Positions 5,491 to 13,024 of a stretch of 18,304 bases of DNA are shown here, one piece after another. The notes under the pieces are model-generated. The model had not been told where the DNA came from, ran no database searches, and saw nothing but the letters and a program-made list of their open reading frames with translations. The translations under genes and the position numbers were made by a program. Source of the DNA: Balneolia bacterium (GTDB taxonomy: Bacteria > Bacteroidota > Rhodothermia > Balneolales > Cyclonatronaceae); assembly GCA_003566395.1 (NCBI GenBank), contig PXDL01000287.1, positions 1-18,304 of the forward strand, in the 5' to 3' direction. Numbering within the stretch: the first letter of the stretch is position 1; every line of letters starts with the position of its first letter.

Positions 5491-8280
5491 TTAGCCTGTT
5501 GTTCCTAATCCTCCTGCTATGGCGTTGAGAACCAGCAGCATTTCCGGAAGCTGTTTTTCAGCCTGATCGTCTTTTCCGTCTTGTTTTAGTTTGCGCCAGT
5601 GCCTGAGTTGCGATATCTGAAGCTTATGCAGAGGATCGAGGCGCCGGGAGCGGAAATTTATCATCTTGTACATACGCGGCCTGCGTTCGTTCAGTTTGTG
5701 CCCGTAAAGTACCTCAAGCATTTCGCGGGTACGGCCGTATTCATCGGTGATGCGGTTCAGGTAGGTTTCGGCGAGCTTGCTGTCATCTACCAGCGAAGCA
5801 TACGATTTCATTATGGTTGTATCGCTGAGGGCGATAGCCGATGATGCATTCGTGATGATATACCGAAACGGCATAAAATGCACCGCATGTTTGCTAAGCA
5901 GCTCAAAAGCCGCTGCATCTTTGTCCTTTAGCTTCTGAAGCGCTGAGCCTACTCCGTACCAGCCGGTAAGGAAGAAACGAGCCTGACTCCAGCTGAACAC
6001 CCAGGGTATGGCGCGCAGATCGGCAAAGGTGCGCCGGCCGGTGCGTCGTGCGGGCCGTGAACCGATGCGGCTGGCTTCAATGATATCTATCGGGGTTGCC
6101 TGAGAGAAGAACCTCACAAAATCATCGGAGCGTACCAGACTTTGGTAGCTTTCCAGGCTGAAATCATACAGCTGATCGATGATCGGCTCAAGTTCTCCGG
6201 CAACCGACTGATCGCTCTGTCCGTTGTTTACATTCCCGATGGTATTGGTCTTGTCGAACACACCAAGCGTAAGTCCTGCGGTTCCCGCCTGAAGCAGTTC
6301 GAGGTTATAGAGAGCGGTTATAAGGTTGGCGTATTTTTGTGAAATTACCTCGCCCTGTTCGGTCAAACGCATGTCTCCCTGAATGGTTCCGGGCGGCAAT
6401 CCGGCGATGAAACGGTGGGTCGGACCGGCTCCACGGCTGATGGTTCCCCCGCGGCCGTGAAAGAAACGGATGCGGACGCCAAGCCGGTTTGAGGTTTCCG
6501 ACAATGCACGCTGAGCCCGGACCAGGCTCCACAAACTGGCAAGAATACCACCGTCTTTGTTGCTGTCGCTGTAGCCGATCATCACCTGCTGGGAGCGGTC
6601 GAAGCCATGCTTTTCCCGCCATTCGAAGCTGCGCCGGGTAACCGGGTGGGTAAGAAAGGCCTCCAGAATGCCGGGTCCGGCTTCCAGATCATCGATGGTT
6701 TCAAGAAGCGGAACCACAGGCAGCTTGCAGGCAATACCTTCTTTGGTTTGTTCCATTAAACCGGCTTCACGGCAGAGTGCATAGACTACAAGTAGATCGC
6801 TCAGGCTGCGGGTCATGCTCACAATGAGCGAACCAATCCCGCGGGTTCCGTACAGTTTGACTTGCTTATACAGAACGCGGTAGCAGGCAAGTACGGCATC
6901 GGCTTCATCACCCAGGCCGTGGCGATGGCGTACAAAGGGACGGGCGGTTTCCAACTCTTTATTCAGAAAATCAACGCGCTGCTCTTCGGTCCAGTCTGCG
7001 AAGTTTTCGGCATCGTCGATACCGGCGGCCTGCATAAGCTGGGAAAGCGCCGTATCATGGAATTTGCTGTTTTGGCGTATATCCAGAGCCGCAAGATGGA
7101 AGCCGAAGGTTTCGGTTTTCCGTATCACCGGTTCTACATCCGTCTTCGCGATGCGGTCAGCTTTTACGCTGCGAAGTGATTGTTCGAGAACCCGCAGGTC
7201 GTCCAGTACCTGTTCATGATACATGTAATAGCGGAAAGGCTCCTGATGTTCAATCGGCTCCTCGCCGTCGGATAGCGGGATTTTGATCTGCATCAAGTTG
7301 AGAAACTGACGCCAGGGTTCGTCGGGATTACGGTTGAGGCCGGGTTTGGCCGCATCGCCCAGCTGTTCGGTGAGTTCGCTGATTCTGGAAGTAAGCTCGT
7401 CAGGAACTTCAGCTTCAAAAGAAGAAATACTGATTTTCCTTGAAAGTTCAGTAAGATCTTTTTTAAGCAGCAAAAGAGCCTGTGTCCGCAGCTTTTTGAA
7501 GGTCGATTGAGTTACATCTGCGGTTACAAACGGGTGACCGTCGCGGTCGCCGCCCACCCAGTTCCCGAAACTTATTTTTGGGAGAACGTCGGTTGAATTG
7601 AGGTCTCCGGGGTCGAATCCGGTCTCTTCCCAGGCATCGCGCAGCCGCTTGTCGAGCATGGGCACAACCTGAGGGAATACGGTGGTAAGGTAGTGCATCA
7701 CATTGCGCAGCTCGTCCTGAATATCCGGTTTTTGCAGAAAAACCTGGCCCGTATTCCAAAGGCGCTGCATGGCCGCCATGATGTCGTCTTCGATCTGCTG
7801 TTGTTCTTTCTCCGTCCACATGGAGTTCTCTCGCTTTACCATCAACAGATAAATGGAGCGAAGCTGATCAATAACCGTTGAACGCTTGGATTCGGTGGGA
7901 TGGGCGGTCAAAACCGGCTCAATGCGTGTGTGAGGCAGTTTTTCAAGGATCTCTTTTTCGGTCAGCCCGTTTTTTTTTAGGTCCTTAAGGGTCCGTCCCC
8001 AAAGCCCGGATATGCGCGATAGTCCGTGTTCATTTTCCAGCTTTCGCCTAAGCTGAACGGCCGCATTTTCCTCAACAATGGTAATTAGCTGGAAATAGAG
8101 AGAAAAGGCTTTGCTGATTTTCTCTGAATCTGCCGTTGATGTGTCTCCTTTTTCAATAGCAGCGGCGATATCATCTTCACCAATTTCCCGGAGCATCCGG
8201 AGGTAACAGGTATGAAGAAAGGTGAGATCGTTATTAATTTTTTCAAGCTCTATGCTGTCATCTGTTGTGCTAAAATACAT
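5491..8280 (-). CDS. ppc: Phosphoenolpyruvate carboxylase
   Basis: The product is a full-length 929-residue PEP carboxylase: PEP + HCO3- gives oxaloacetate + Pi, a cytoplasmic step that refills the TCA cycle. Catalytic signatures are present: T-A-H-P-T-E-S with His127, G-N-W-V-G-G-D-R-D-G-H-P, G-Y-S-D-S-N-K-D-G-G with Lys575, F-F-H-G-R-G-G-T-I-S-R-G with Arg610 and Arg616, and L-T-E-Q-G-E-V-I. The chain ends G-L-G-T-T-G where most PEPCs end (R/Q)-N-T-G, so the residue aligned with E. coli Asn881 is Thr927. The position aligned with Lys773 seems to be Asn811 (Y-I-I-T-N-A-S). Both are ligands of the inhibitor aspartate in E. coli; Arg616 and Arg877 match the other two. The gene stands alone, 13 nt from the convergent hydrolase stop. 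No SD precedes the start, but the N-terminus aligns well with the family (L-x-F-L-H-T-C-Y-L-R-M-L-R-E-I-G). Confidence 0.97.
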   Translation of the reverse strand: MYFSTTDDSIELEKINNDLTFLHTCYLRMLREIGEDDIAAAIEKGDTSTADSEKISKAFSLYFQLITIVEENAAVQLRRKLENEHGLSRISGLWGRTLKDLKKNGLTEKEILEKLPHTRIEPVLTAHPTESKRSTVIDQLRSIYLLMVKRENSMWTEKEQQQIEDDIMAAMQRLWNTGQVFLQKPDIQDELRNVMHYLTTVFPQVVPMLDKRLRDAWEETGFDPGDLNSTDVLPKISFGNWVGGDRDGHPFVTADVTQSTFKKLRTQALLLLKKDLTELSRKISISSFEAEVPDELTSRISELTEQLGDAAKPGLNRNPDEPWRQFLNLMQIKIPLSDGEEPIEHQEPFRYYMYHEQVLDDLRVLEQSLRSVKADRIAKTDVEPVIRKTETFGFHLAALDIRQNSKFHDTALSQLMQAAGIDDAENFADWTEEQRVDFLNKELETARPFVRHRHGLGDEADAVLACYRVLYKQVKLYGTRGIGSLIVSMTRSLSDLLVVYALCREAGLMEQTKEGIACKLPVVPLLETIDDLEAGPGILEAFLTHPVTRRSFEWREKHGFDRSQQVMIGYSDSNKDGGILASLWSLVRAQRALSETSNRLGVRIRFFHGRGGTISRGAGPTHRFIAGLPPGTIQGDMRLTEQGEVISQKYANLITALYNLELLQAGTAGLTLGVFDKTNTIGNVNNGQSDQSVAGELEPIIDQLYDFSLESYQSLVRSDDFVRFFSQATPIDIIEASRIGSRPARRTGRRTFADLRAIPWVFSWSQARFFLTGWYGVGSALQKLKDKDAAAFELLSKHAVHFMPFRYIITNASSAIALSDTTIMKSYASLVDDSKLAETYLNRITDEYGRTREMLEVLYGHKLNERRPRMYKMINFRSRRLDPLHKLQISQLRHWRKLKQDGKDDQAEKQLPEMLLVLNAIAGGLGTTG

Positions 8281-8459
8281 AAGAACGGAGGTTTAGGATG
8301 AACACTAATAGCGTCTTAAAATAAACATTTCAGGCAGTGAATCGAGAAAAATTCGAAGAGGATTTACAAATAAAGGTCTTCGGCCGTTTATAAAAAACGA
8401 TTCCGAAACAAGCTAAGGCAGGATTGAACCTCAACGGGTCTTTCCATGTTTAAAAATCA

Positions 8460-9536
8460 ATGAAGCTATCGTTACTTACTATTTTATTGACACTCCCATT
8501 CTATACCGGATGTGAACGGGATTACACCGATGCCGATAGTAATCTCCTGTCAGATCAAACAGCGGCGCAATCAGAACCTGAACCCTTCACCCTGCCGCAG
8601 ATTGACGAAGAAGAACTTATAGCTGCTGTTCAGGATGTCCCGCGATTGTCTTCATTCATCTTTTATCAGCACGGTGAAATCGTCCATGAGCTTTATACCG
8701 GCGGCCTTACGCGCGCGACGCCTCTCAATATTAAATCGGCATCAAAAAACATACTGTCCACCCTGGTGGGTATCGCAATAGAGGAAGGCTTCATTGAAAG
8801 CGTAGATGATAAAGTAGGCCGGTATTTGCCGGAATATGTGGCGGCAGCCGGCGAAGGGGCCAAAGCCGATATCACCCTTCGACATCTGCTTACTATGTCG
8901 AGCGGGCTGCGATCGACCAGTTTTGGAAATTACGGGCGATGGGTGGCCGGCCGTGATTGGGTAGCGGGCGCAATCGGCGGGGAACAGCTTCACCCGCCGG
9001 GCACGCGCATGAGATACAGCACGGGTGATACCCATATTTTATCGGCCGTAATTACCGAAGCCACAGGCATGAGCACCAGAGCTTTCGCTCAGCAGTATCT
9101 TTTTCGGCCTATTAATGTGCGCATCGGTGGATGGGACCGTGCGCCTGAGGGCTATTATTTCGGCGGCAACAATATGGCGCTTTCCCCCGGCGGACTGCTG
9201 TCATACGGGCTTTTATACCTGAACGAGGGCAGGTACAATGATGCGCAAGTTGTACCTGAAAGCTGGGTCAGAGAATCGCTGCAGCCGGTTTTCGAGCGCA
9301 TAAGTTTCAATCCCCGAGGCCATGATTACGGCTACTTGTGGTGGAGCAATACGTTCGGACATCACAGAGCTTGGTTTGCATGGGGCTACGGCGGACAGTA
9401 TCTGTTTATCATCCCCGAACTTGATGCCGTAATCGTATTTACCGGCAATCCGGATGCCCGGCAGCGAGGCGTGAACAACATCATCTATAACATGATGGAT
9501 GAGGTTGTGGTGCCGTATGCCTATCACCGGAATTGA
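8460..9536 (+). CDS. Beta-lactamase-fold serine hydrolase lipoprotein (class C / PBP4*-like)
   Basis: This is a 358-residue protein with a lipoprotein signal ending L-P-F-Y-T-G-C (Cys18), a linker rich in D/S/E/P, and one beta-lactamase-related domain (PF00144). The active-site S-x-x-K is S93-A-S-K96, preceded by N-I-K as in many family members (typical form x-x-x-S-x-x-K). The second motif is Y186-S-T, where Y-x-N is classic. The third (K-T-G/H-x-G in beta-lactamases) appears as G-Y-G-G-Q near residue 315. Other typical blocks are L-R-H-L-L-T-M-S-S-G-L, H-P-P-G-T-R-M-R-Y-S-T-G-D and L-S-P-G-G-L-L-S-Y-G. Enzymes of this type are usually esterases, D-aminopeptidases or carboxypeptidases rather than antibiotic beta-lactamases. 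It is likely tethered in the periplasm. The gene is alone and divergent from ppc over 179 nt that hold nothing I can name. The substrate is unknown. Confidence 0.88.
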   Translation: MKLSLLTILLTLPFYTGCERDYTDADSNLLSDQTAAQSEPEPFTLPQIDEEELIAAVQDVPRLSSFIFYQHGEIVHELYTGGLTRATPLNIKSASKNILSTLVGIAIEEGFIESVDDKVGRYLPEYVAAAGEGAKADITLRHLLTMSSGLRSTSFGNYGRWVAGRDWVAGAIGGEQLHPPGTRMRYSTGDTHILSAVITEATGMSTRAFAQQYLFRPINVRIGGWDRAPEGYYFGGNNMALSPGGLLSYGLLYLNEGRYNDAQVVPESWVRESLQPVFERISFNPRGHDYGYLWWSNTFGHHRAWFAWGYGGQYLFIIPELDAVIVFTGNPDARQRGVNNIIYNMMDEVVVPYAYHRN

Positions 9537-9547
9537 GTAGAATTTAT

Positions 9548-9568
9548 TCAGTGATTTAGAATCACTGA
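9548..9568 (+). terminator. Perfect 9-bp hairpin after the beta-lactamase-fold gene (possible terminator)
   Basis: TCAGTGATT and AATCACTGA enclose a 3-nt loop, starting 12 nt after the stop codon of the upstream gene. The position fits a transcript end, but there is no T-run on either side, so it may instead be an mRNA-stabilising hairpin. Confidence 0.45.
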
Positions 9569-9580
9569 TGTCCGGGGAAT

Positions 9581-9604
9581 TAGCGCGGATTTCACGGGTT
9601 GATC
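9581..9604. repeat. GCGGATTTCACGG-type intergenic motif
   Basis: The sequence TAGCGCGGATTTCACGGGTT resembles the 'CGCGGATTT/ACGCAGATT' motif that, from memory, is scattered in intergenic regions of many Bacteroidota-like genomes. A related stretch lies at 17551-17594. It is too short for a firm call. Confidence 0.3.
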
Positions 9605-9663
9605 CTGACAAATTACCAAGCCCCGTGCCCGGGAATATTTTAGAGCCGGAGGTTTTTGGAACC

Positions 9664-9695
9664 CTTTTGTCCGCACAAAAGGTAAAAGAAGTCCA
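9664..9695 (+). repeat. Dispersed palindromic intergenic repeat, copy 1
   Basis: CCTTTTGT (9663-9670) and ACAAAAGG (9675-9682) form an 8-bp hairpin around a 4-nt loop. A conserved tail follows (to 9695). The 32 nt match 12850-12881 at 27 positions in the same orientation. Three of the five changes are purine/purine or pyrimidine/pyrimidine swaps in the tail and two fall in the loop, so the stem is kept. This is typical of a small dispersed repeat family. Confidence 0.6.
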
Positions 9696-9805
9696 TTTCG
9701 ACATGGGAGTTGTAAGAATTCATCTAACCTAATGAATTCGCTACATTTTACCGGACAACAGTGATTCAACATTGGAAAGGGCCAAATAGTAATATGACCC
9801 CAACT

Positions 9806-9818
9806 ACCATTCACCATT
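9806..9818. repeat. ACCATTCACCATT repeat, inverted copy at 12714-12726
   Basis: This 13-mer lies 10 nt beyond the stop of the S9D peptidase gene. Its exact reverse complement (AATGGTGAATGGT) lies in the gap upstream of the same gene. Each copy is itself nearly two copies of a 7-mer. It could be chance, or remnants of a small dispersed repeat. Confidence 0.4.
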
Positions 9819-9828
9819 CAAAAAAATC

Positions 9829-12285
9829 CTACTGCTGCGTCGCACTAACGGATGCATCGGCGTGCTTAACGTAGGTATCCAGCCAGGTAAGGGTTTCCCA
9901 GAGCATGTGCATCACCGATTCACGGGCGCGATATCCGTGGCTTTCATGAGGGAGCATTACCAGCCGGGCGGTGCCGCCGAGACCCTGAAGCGCCTGATAC
10001 AACCGCTCGCTCTGCATGGGGAAGGTGCCGGAATTGTTGTCAGCCTCACCGTGAATCAGCAGAATAGGGTTGTTGATATTATGAGCGTTGAAAAAGGGCG
10101 ACATGGTGATATACAGGTCGGTGTCGTCCCAAATGGTACGCTGCTCGCGCTGGAATCCGAAAGGCGTTAGGCTTCGGTTATATGCTCCGCTTCGCGCGAT
10201 ACCGGCCTTGAACAGATCTGAGTTGCCCAAAATATGCGCCACCATAAAAGCACCGTAACTATGCCCGCCGATGGCAGCACGATCGGGATCGGCAATGCCC
10301 ATATCGGCTACTGCATTAATTGCAGCTTCGCTGTTCATGACGAGCTGTTCGATGAAGGTGTCGTTGGGTTCCTTATCCCCTTCACCTACAATCGGCATGG
10401 TGGCGCTGTCGAGCACTGCATATCCCTGAGTAACCAGCCATTGTGGTCCCCAGTAGCTGATATTGTTAAATTGGTAGGGCGAGTCGGATCGTTGTCCGGC
10501 CGCGTCTGCGCTGCGAAATTCGCGCGGATAAGCCCAGACCATCAGCGGCAGGCGTTCGTCGGTTTCCTTGTCATAGCCGGGCGGAAGCAGCAAGGTGCCG
10601 CTGAGCGGAATACCGTCTGCACGCTCATACGTGAGGGTTTCCCGGTGTACGTCTTTTAAATTCGGGTTCGGATGATCAAAGTCAGTAAGCGCGGTTTCCC
10701 GGCCTGTGCTTCGGTTCTTGAGGAAGAAATTGGGTGGTACCGTTACCGATTCCCGCCGGGTGATAAACTGCTCTGCCTGATCGTCGAGCAGGGTGACTAC
10801 AAACTCGTAATTCGGCGATTCACTTTGCCAGAGCCGTTCGGTTTCGCCGCTGATTACATCGAACCGGTCGAGGAACGGACGGTTGCCTTCGGGTGATGCG
10901 CCCATGCCGGTAAGGTAGATGTTGAATCCGCTTTCATCGGTTACAAGTACTGAGTATCCGAATTCATTGGTCCTCATTTCCGGGGTACCGGGATCGTTGT
11001 AGCGGTCTTCATAATTACGCTCGCGAACAAGCTTCTGGCCGTCTCTGACATTAGACGGATTTATCCGCCAAACGCGCTCATTACGGGTCTCGAACCAGCG
11101 CTCCATCACAAGCGAGAGATTGTCGTGGCCCCACATGATACCGGCATATCGGTTTTCGAGCCGGGCGATGGGGGTGGGTGCACCGGTAAACGGAATTGGG
11201 TGCATATACACGATATCGCGGGTATCTACCTGTTGGCGCGGGTCGCCTTCATCCTGGGCTTCAACCCAAACTACGGTCGCAGGCTCGTCATTGCGCCATG
11301 TGATACTTCTGGGGCCGGTGGTGGTAGCGTTAAACCCGATCGGCACTTCATCCTGAAGAGGTATTTCGGCCACGGTTTCCACAACGCGTCCTTCCTGATC
11401 CCATATTTCGGTACGAAGCGGGAACCGAAATGCCGGTACGGTATAGGAGAACGGCCGGTCGGTGAAGGCCACCATCAGGAATTCTCCGTTCGGTGAGGGA
11501 GACATGGACCGGATGATTCCGGCTTCACCTATCTCCCGGAGATCATGAGAGCGGTTTACCTCTATAATCTGAGAGGTGAAGTAGTACTCAAAAAGGGCTT
11601 CATCATGGCTGTTTTGGAGCATATCCTGATACGTCCGTGCCGGAGCGGATCGCCCTATATTTTCCTGAACCACGGGTCCGGCAGGCCTGAGGTCGGCAAC
11701 CGGAGGCTCGCCCTGGCCTTCAGGTACGGCGCGGACAAAAAGCTTATCGGAAGACGGATGCCAGCTGATGCTCGATCCGTAATAGGTGTCGTTGACCTGC
11801 ACCCCGCGAACCTTATTTACGGTACGGTCGGAAACCGAGCCGGTCCAAAGTTCTACATCTTCCAGGGTGGTATGGGTGAAAGCGAAATAACGGCCGTCGG
11901 CAGACCAGCTCAGATTGCGAATGGACGGGTTATCGGGAAGCCCGCTGACGGGATGCGATTCGCCGGTTTCCATATCCACGAGGCTCAGCCCTACTGAAGC
12001 AACACTGCGGCTTGGCCCGTTCGTGGCCGGGTTGATGCGCAGCCCGGCAAGCCGGAGTTCAGGCTGGGCAAGTTCGATAATGCCGGGCAGACTCGGTCGG
12101 TCCATCAGAATCATCCACTCTCTGGTTGGGCTGAGACTCACAGCGGGCGTAGCTCTTGCGTCAACAATAGCCGCGACTTCCTCAGGCGGCATCTGATATT
12201 CAAGATCCTGAACGCCGGACTGCTGGGCAAACGCGGCGGGGAAAAAAAGGAGAGTGATTAGCAGACAATGTAGGGCATGTTTCAT
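9829..12285 (-). CDS. S9 family peptidase, glutamyl endopeptidase-like (S9D type)
   Basis: This is an 818-residue exported serine peptidase. A Sec signal peptide (K-H-A, hydrophobic core, F-P-A-A-F-A-Q) is followed by a beta-propeller-like N-terminal region (about 30-540) and a C-terminal alpha/beta hydrolase domain. The triad is Ser676 in G-G-H-S-Y-G-A-F-M, Asp749 in H-G-E-A-D-N-N-S-G and His783 in L-P-H-E-S-H-G-Y. Diagnostic blocks for the glutamyl-endopeptidase branch (related to plant chloroplast CGEP) are Y-Q-D-M-L-x-N-x-H-D-E-A-L-F-E-Y-Y, G-P-R-S-I-T-W-R-N-D-E-P-A-T and R-S-G-A-Y-N-R-S-L-T-P-F-G-F-Q. The expected activity is cleavage after Glu in partly degraded peptides in the periplasm; the specificity is inferred from the family. 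It is a single gene flanked by repeat-bearing gaps. An extended TATAAT (minus strand, 12368-12363) lies 78 nt upstream. Confidence 0.93.
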   Translation of the reverse strand: MKHALHCLLITLLFFPAAFAQQSGVQDLEYQMPPEEVAAIVDARATPAVSLSPTREWMILMDRPSLPGIIELAQPELRLAGLRINPATNGPSRSVASVGLSLVDMETGESHPVSGLPDNPSIRNLSWSADGRYFAFTHTTLEDVELWTGSVSDRTVNKVRGVQVNDTYYGSSISWHPSSDKLFVRAVPEGQGEPPVADLRPAGPVVQENIGRSAPARTYQDMLQNSHDEALFEYYFTSQIIEVNRSHDLREIGEAGIIRSMSPSPNGEFLMVAFTDRPFSYTVPAFRFPLRTEIWDQEGRVVETVAEIPLQDEVPIGFNATTTGPRSITWRNDEPATVVWVEAQDEGDPRQQVDTRDIVYMHPIPFTGAPTPIARLENRYAGIMWGHDNLSLVMERWFETRNERVWRINPSNVRDGQKLVRERNYEDRYNDPGTPEMRTNEFGYSVLVTDESGFNIYLTGMGASPEGNRPFLDRFDVISGETERLWQSESPNYEFVVTLLDDQAEQFITRRESVTVPPNFFLKNRSTGRETALTDFDHPNPNLKDVHRETLTYERADGIPLSGTLLLPPGYDKETDERLPLMVWAYPREFRSADAAGQRSDSPYQFNNISYWGPQWLVTQGYAVLDSATMPIVGEGDKEPNDTFIEQLVMNSEAAINAVADMGIADPDRAAIGGHSYGAFMVAHILGNSDLFKAGIARSGAYNRSLTPFGFQREQRTIWDDTDLYITMSPFFNAHNINNPILLIHGEADNNSGTFPMQSERLYQALQGLGGTARLVMLPHESHGYRARESVMHMLWETLTWLDTYVKHADASVSATQQ

Positions 12286-12362
12286 AGCGGATGGATTGCG
12301 ATTACGATTGGGATTTGAAATGAGAAGTCAACGTAAAATAAAGAATAACGAATCAGGGACGC

Positions 12363-12368
12363 ATTATA
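12363..12368 (-). promoter_or_regulatory. Possible -10 element of the S9D peptidase gene
   Basis: TATAAT reads on the minus strand, 78 nt before the start codon. No matching -35 hexamer is seen at the usual distance, so the support is weak. Confidence 0.25.
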
Positions 12369-12808
12369 CTATTTTTTTTGAAATACTGCCGGGAGCGCCG
12401 TAATCACAGAGAAGATGTGGCTCATCAAATAAACTTTGCTTAGGTTTTTTTAACGTGGGAAGACTTCGTGACCTTACTTCGAGTAATAATATCCTTTTAG
12501 GCAGTATAAAAGCGGCGTTTACCGAGAATGTGAATGAGTTAAGAAATGCGAGTAACTAACATCTATTTAAATAAGCCACGATGATATGAACTCACGAAGT
12601 CGTACGATGAGTTTTGGTAGATTTATTTAATCACACTATCCGGGGAAAGTGTTTTCAAATGGCACCAATAAATCCGGCCTTGTGAAAAAATGGCGACTGG
12701 TCGCTCCGCTCCCAATGGTGAATGGTGGGTTTTGAATTTTGAATGATTGTACAAAGAAAAAATTATTGAAATAAGCTACTGCTAACTTATAAACAGCTTC
12801 AAATGTTC

Positions 12809-12832
12809 ACTGATACTGTATACTGATACTGT
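12809..12832. repeat. Short tandem repeat ACTGATACTGT x2
   Basis: Two exact copies of ACTGATACTGT (12809-12819 and 12822-12832) are separated by AT, giving a 13-bp period. It resembles the 9-bp GTTGACACT array at 15401-15454 in base composition but is not the same unit. Confidence 0.6.
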
Positions 12833-12849
12833 CCTCTGTAACCGGTTAA

Positions 12850-12881
12850 CTTTTGTCCATACAAAAGGTGAAAGGAGTCTA
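12850..12881 (+). repeat. Dispersed palindromic intergenic repeat, copy 2
   Basis: Same element as at 9664-9695 (27 of 32 positions identical, same orientation). Here the hairpin is CTTTTGT/ACAAAAG with loop CCAT. Confidence 0.6.
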
Positions 12882-12946
12882 ATTCAAGCTCTAAATCAGT
12901 TATTTGTATCCTACTAAGAGGTTAGCACCATTGGGCCACGTGATTG

Positions 12947-13005
12947 AAAAAGCCGGGTTATGATCAGGGTCAGTAAATTATTGATTCGTACATAATCCGG
13001 CTTTT
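12947..13005 (-). terminator. Long-stem terminator after the second S9 peptidase gene
   Basis: AAAAGCCGGGTTATG (12948-12962) pairs with CATAATCCGGCTTTT (12991-13005), giving 15 pairs with one G-T, around a loop of about 28 nt. Read on the minus strand, the stem ends in a T-run (12951-12947), 20 nt after the stop codon of the gene at 13025. This is the expected place for its terminator, although the large loop is unusual. Confidence 0.65.
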
Positions 13006-13024
13006 CGTTTATTCCCGACCTCAT

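Larger units (their letters stand above)
12286..13024. other. 740-nt non-coding, repeat-bearing region between the two S9 peptidase genes
   Basis: No credible coding frame is seen in this AT-rich gap. It contains a TATAAT-like element (minus strand, 12363-12368), a perfect 10-bp inverted repeat GACTTCGTGA/TCACGAAGTC (12462-12471 and 12592-12601, arms 120 nt apart), a compact GCGACTGGTCGC palindrome (about 12692-12703), the AATGGTGAATGGT repeat (12714-12726), a direct 11-bp repeat (12809-12832), copy 2 of the dispersed palindromic repeat (12850-12881) and a terminator for the downstream minus-strand gene (12947-13005). It looks like a site where small repeats have accumulated. A structured RNA is possible but not shown. 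Confidence 0.5.

Noticed and set aside
11125..11997. Long plus-strand frames opposite the S9D peptidase
   Set aside because: They are shadows of the antisense coding strand; the minus-strand protein has the full catalytic triad and family blocks.
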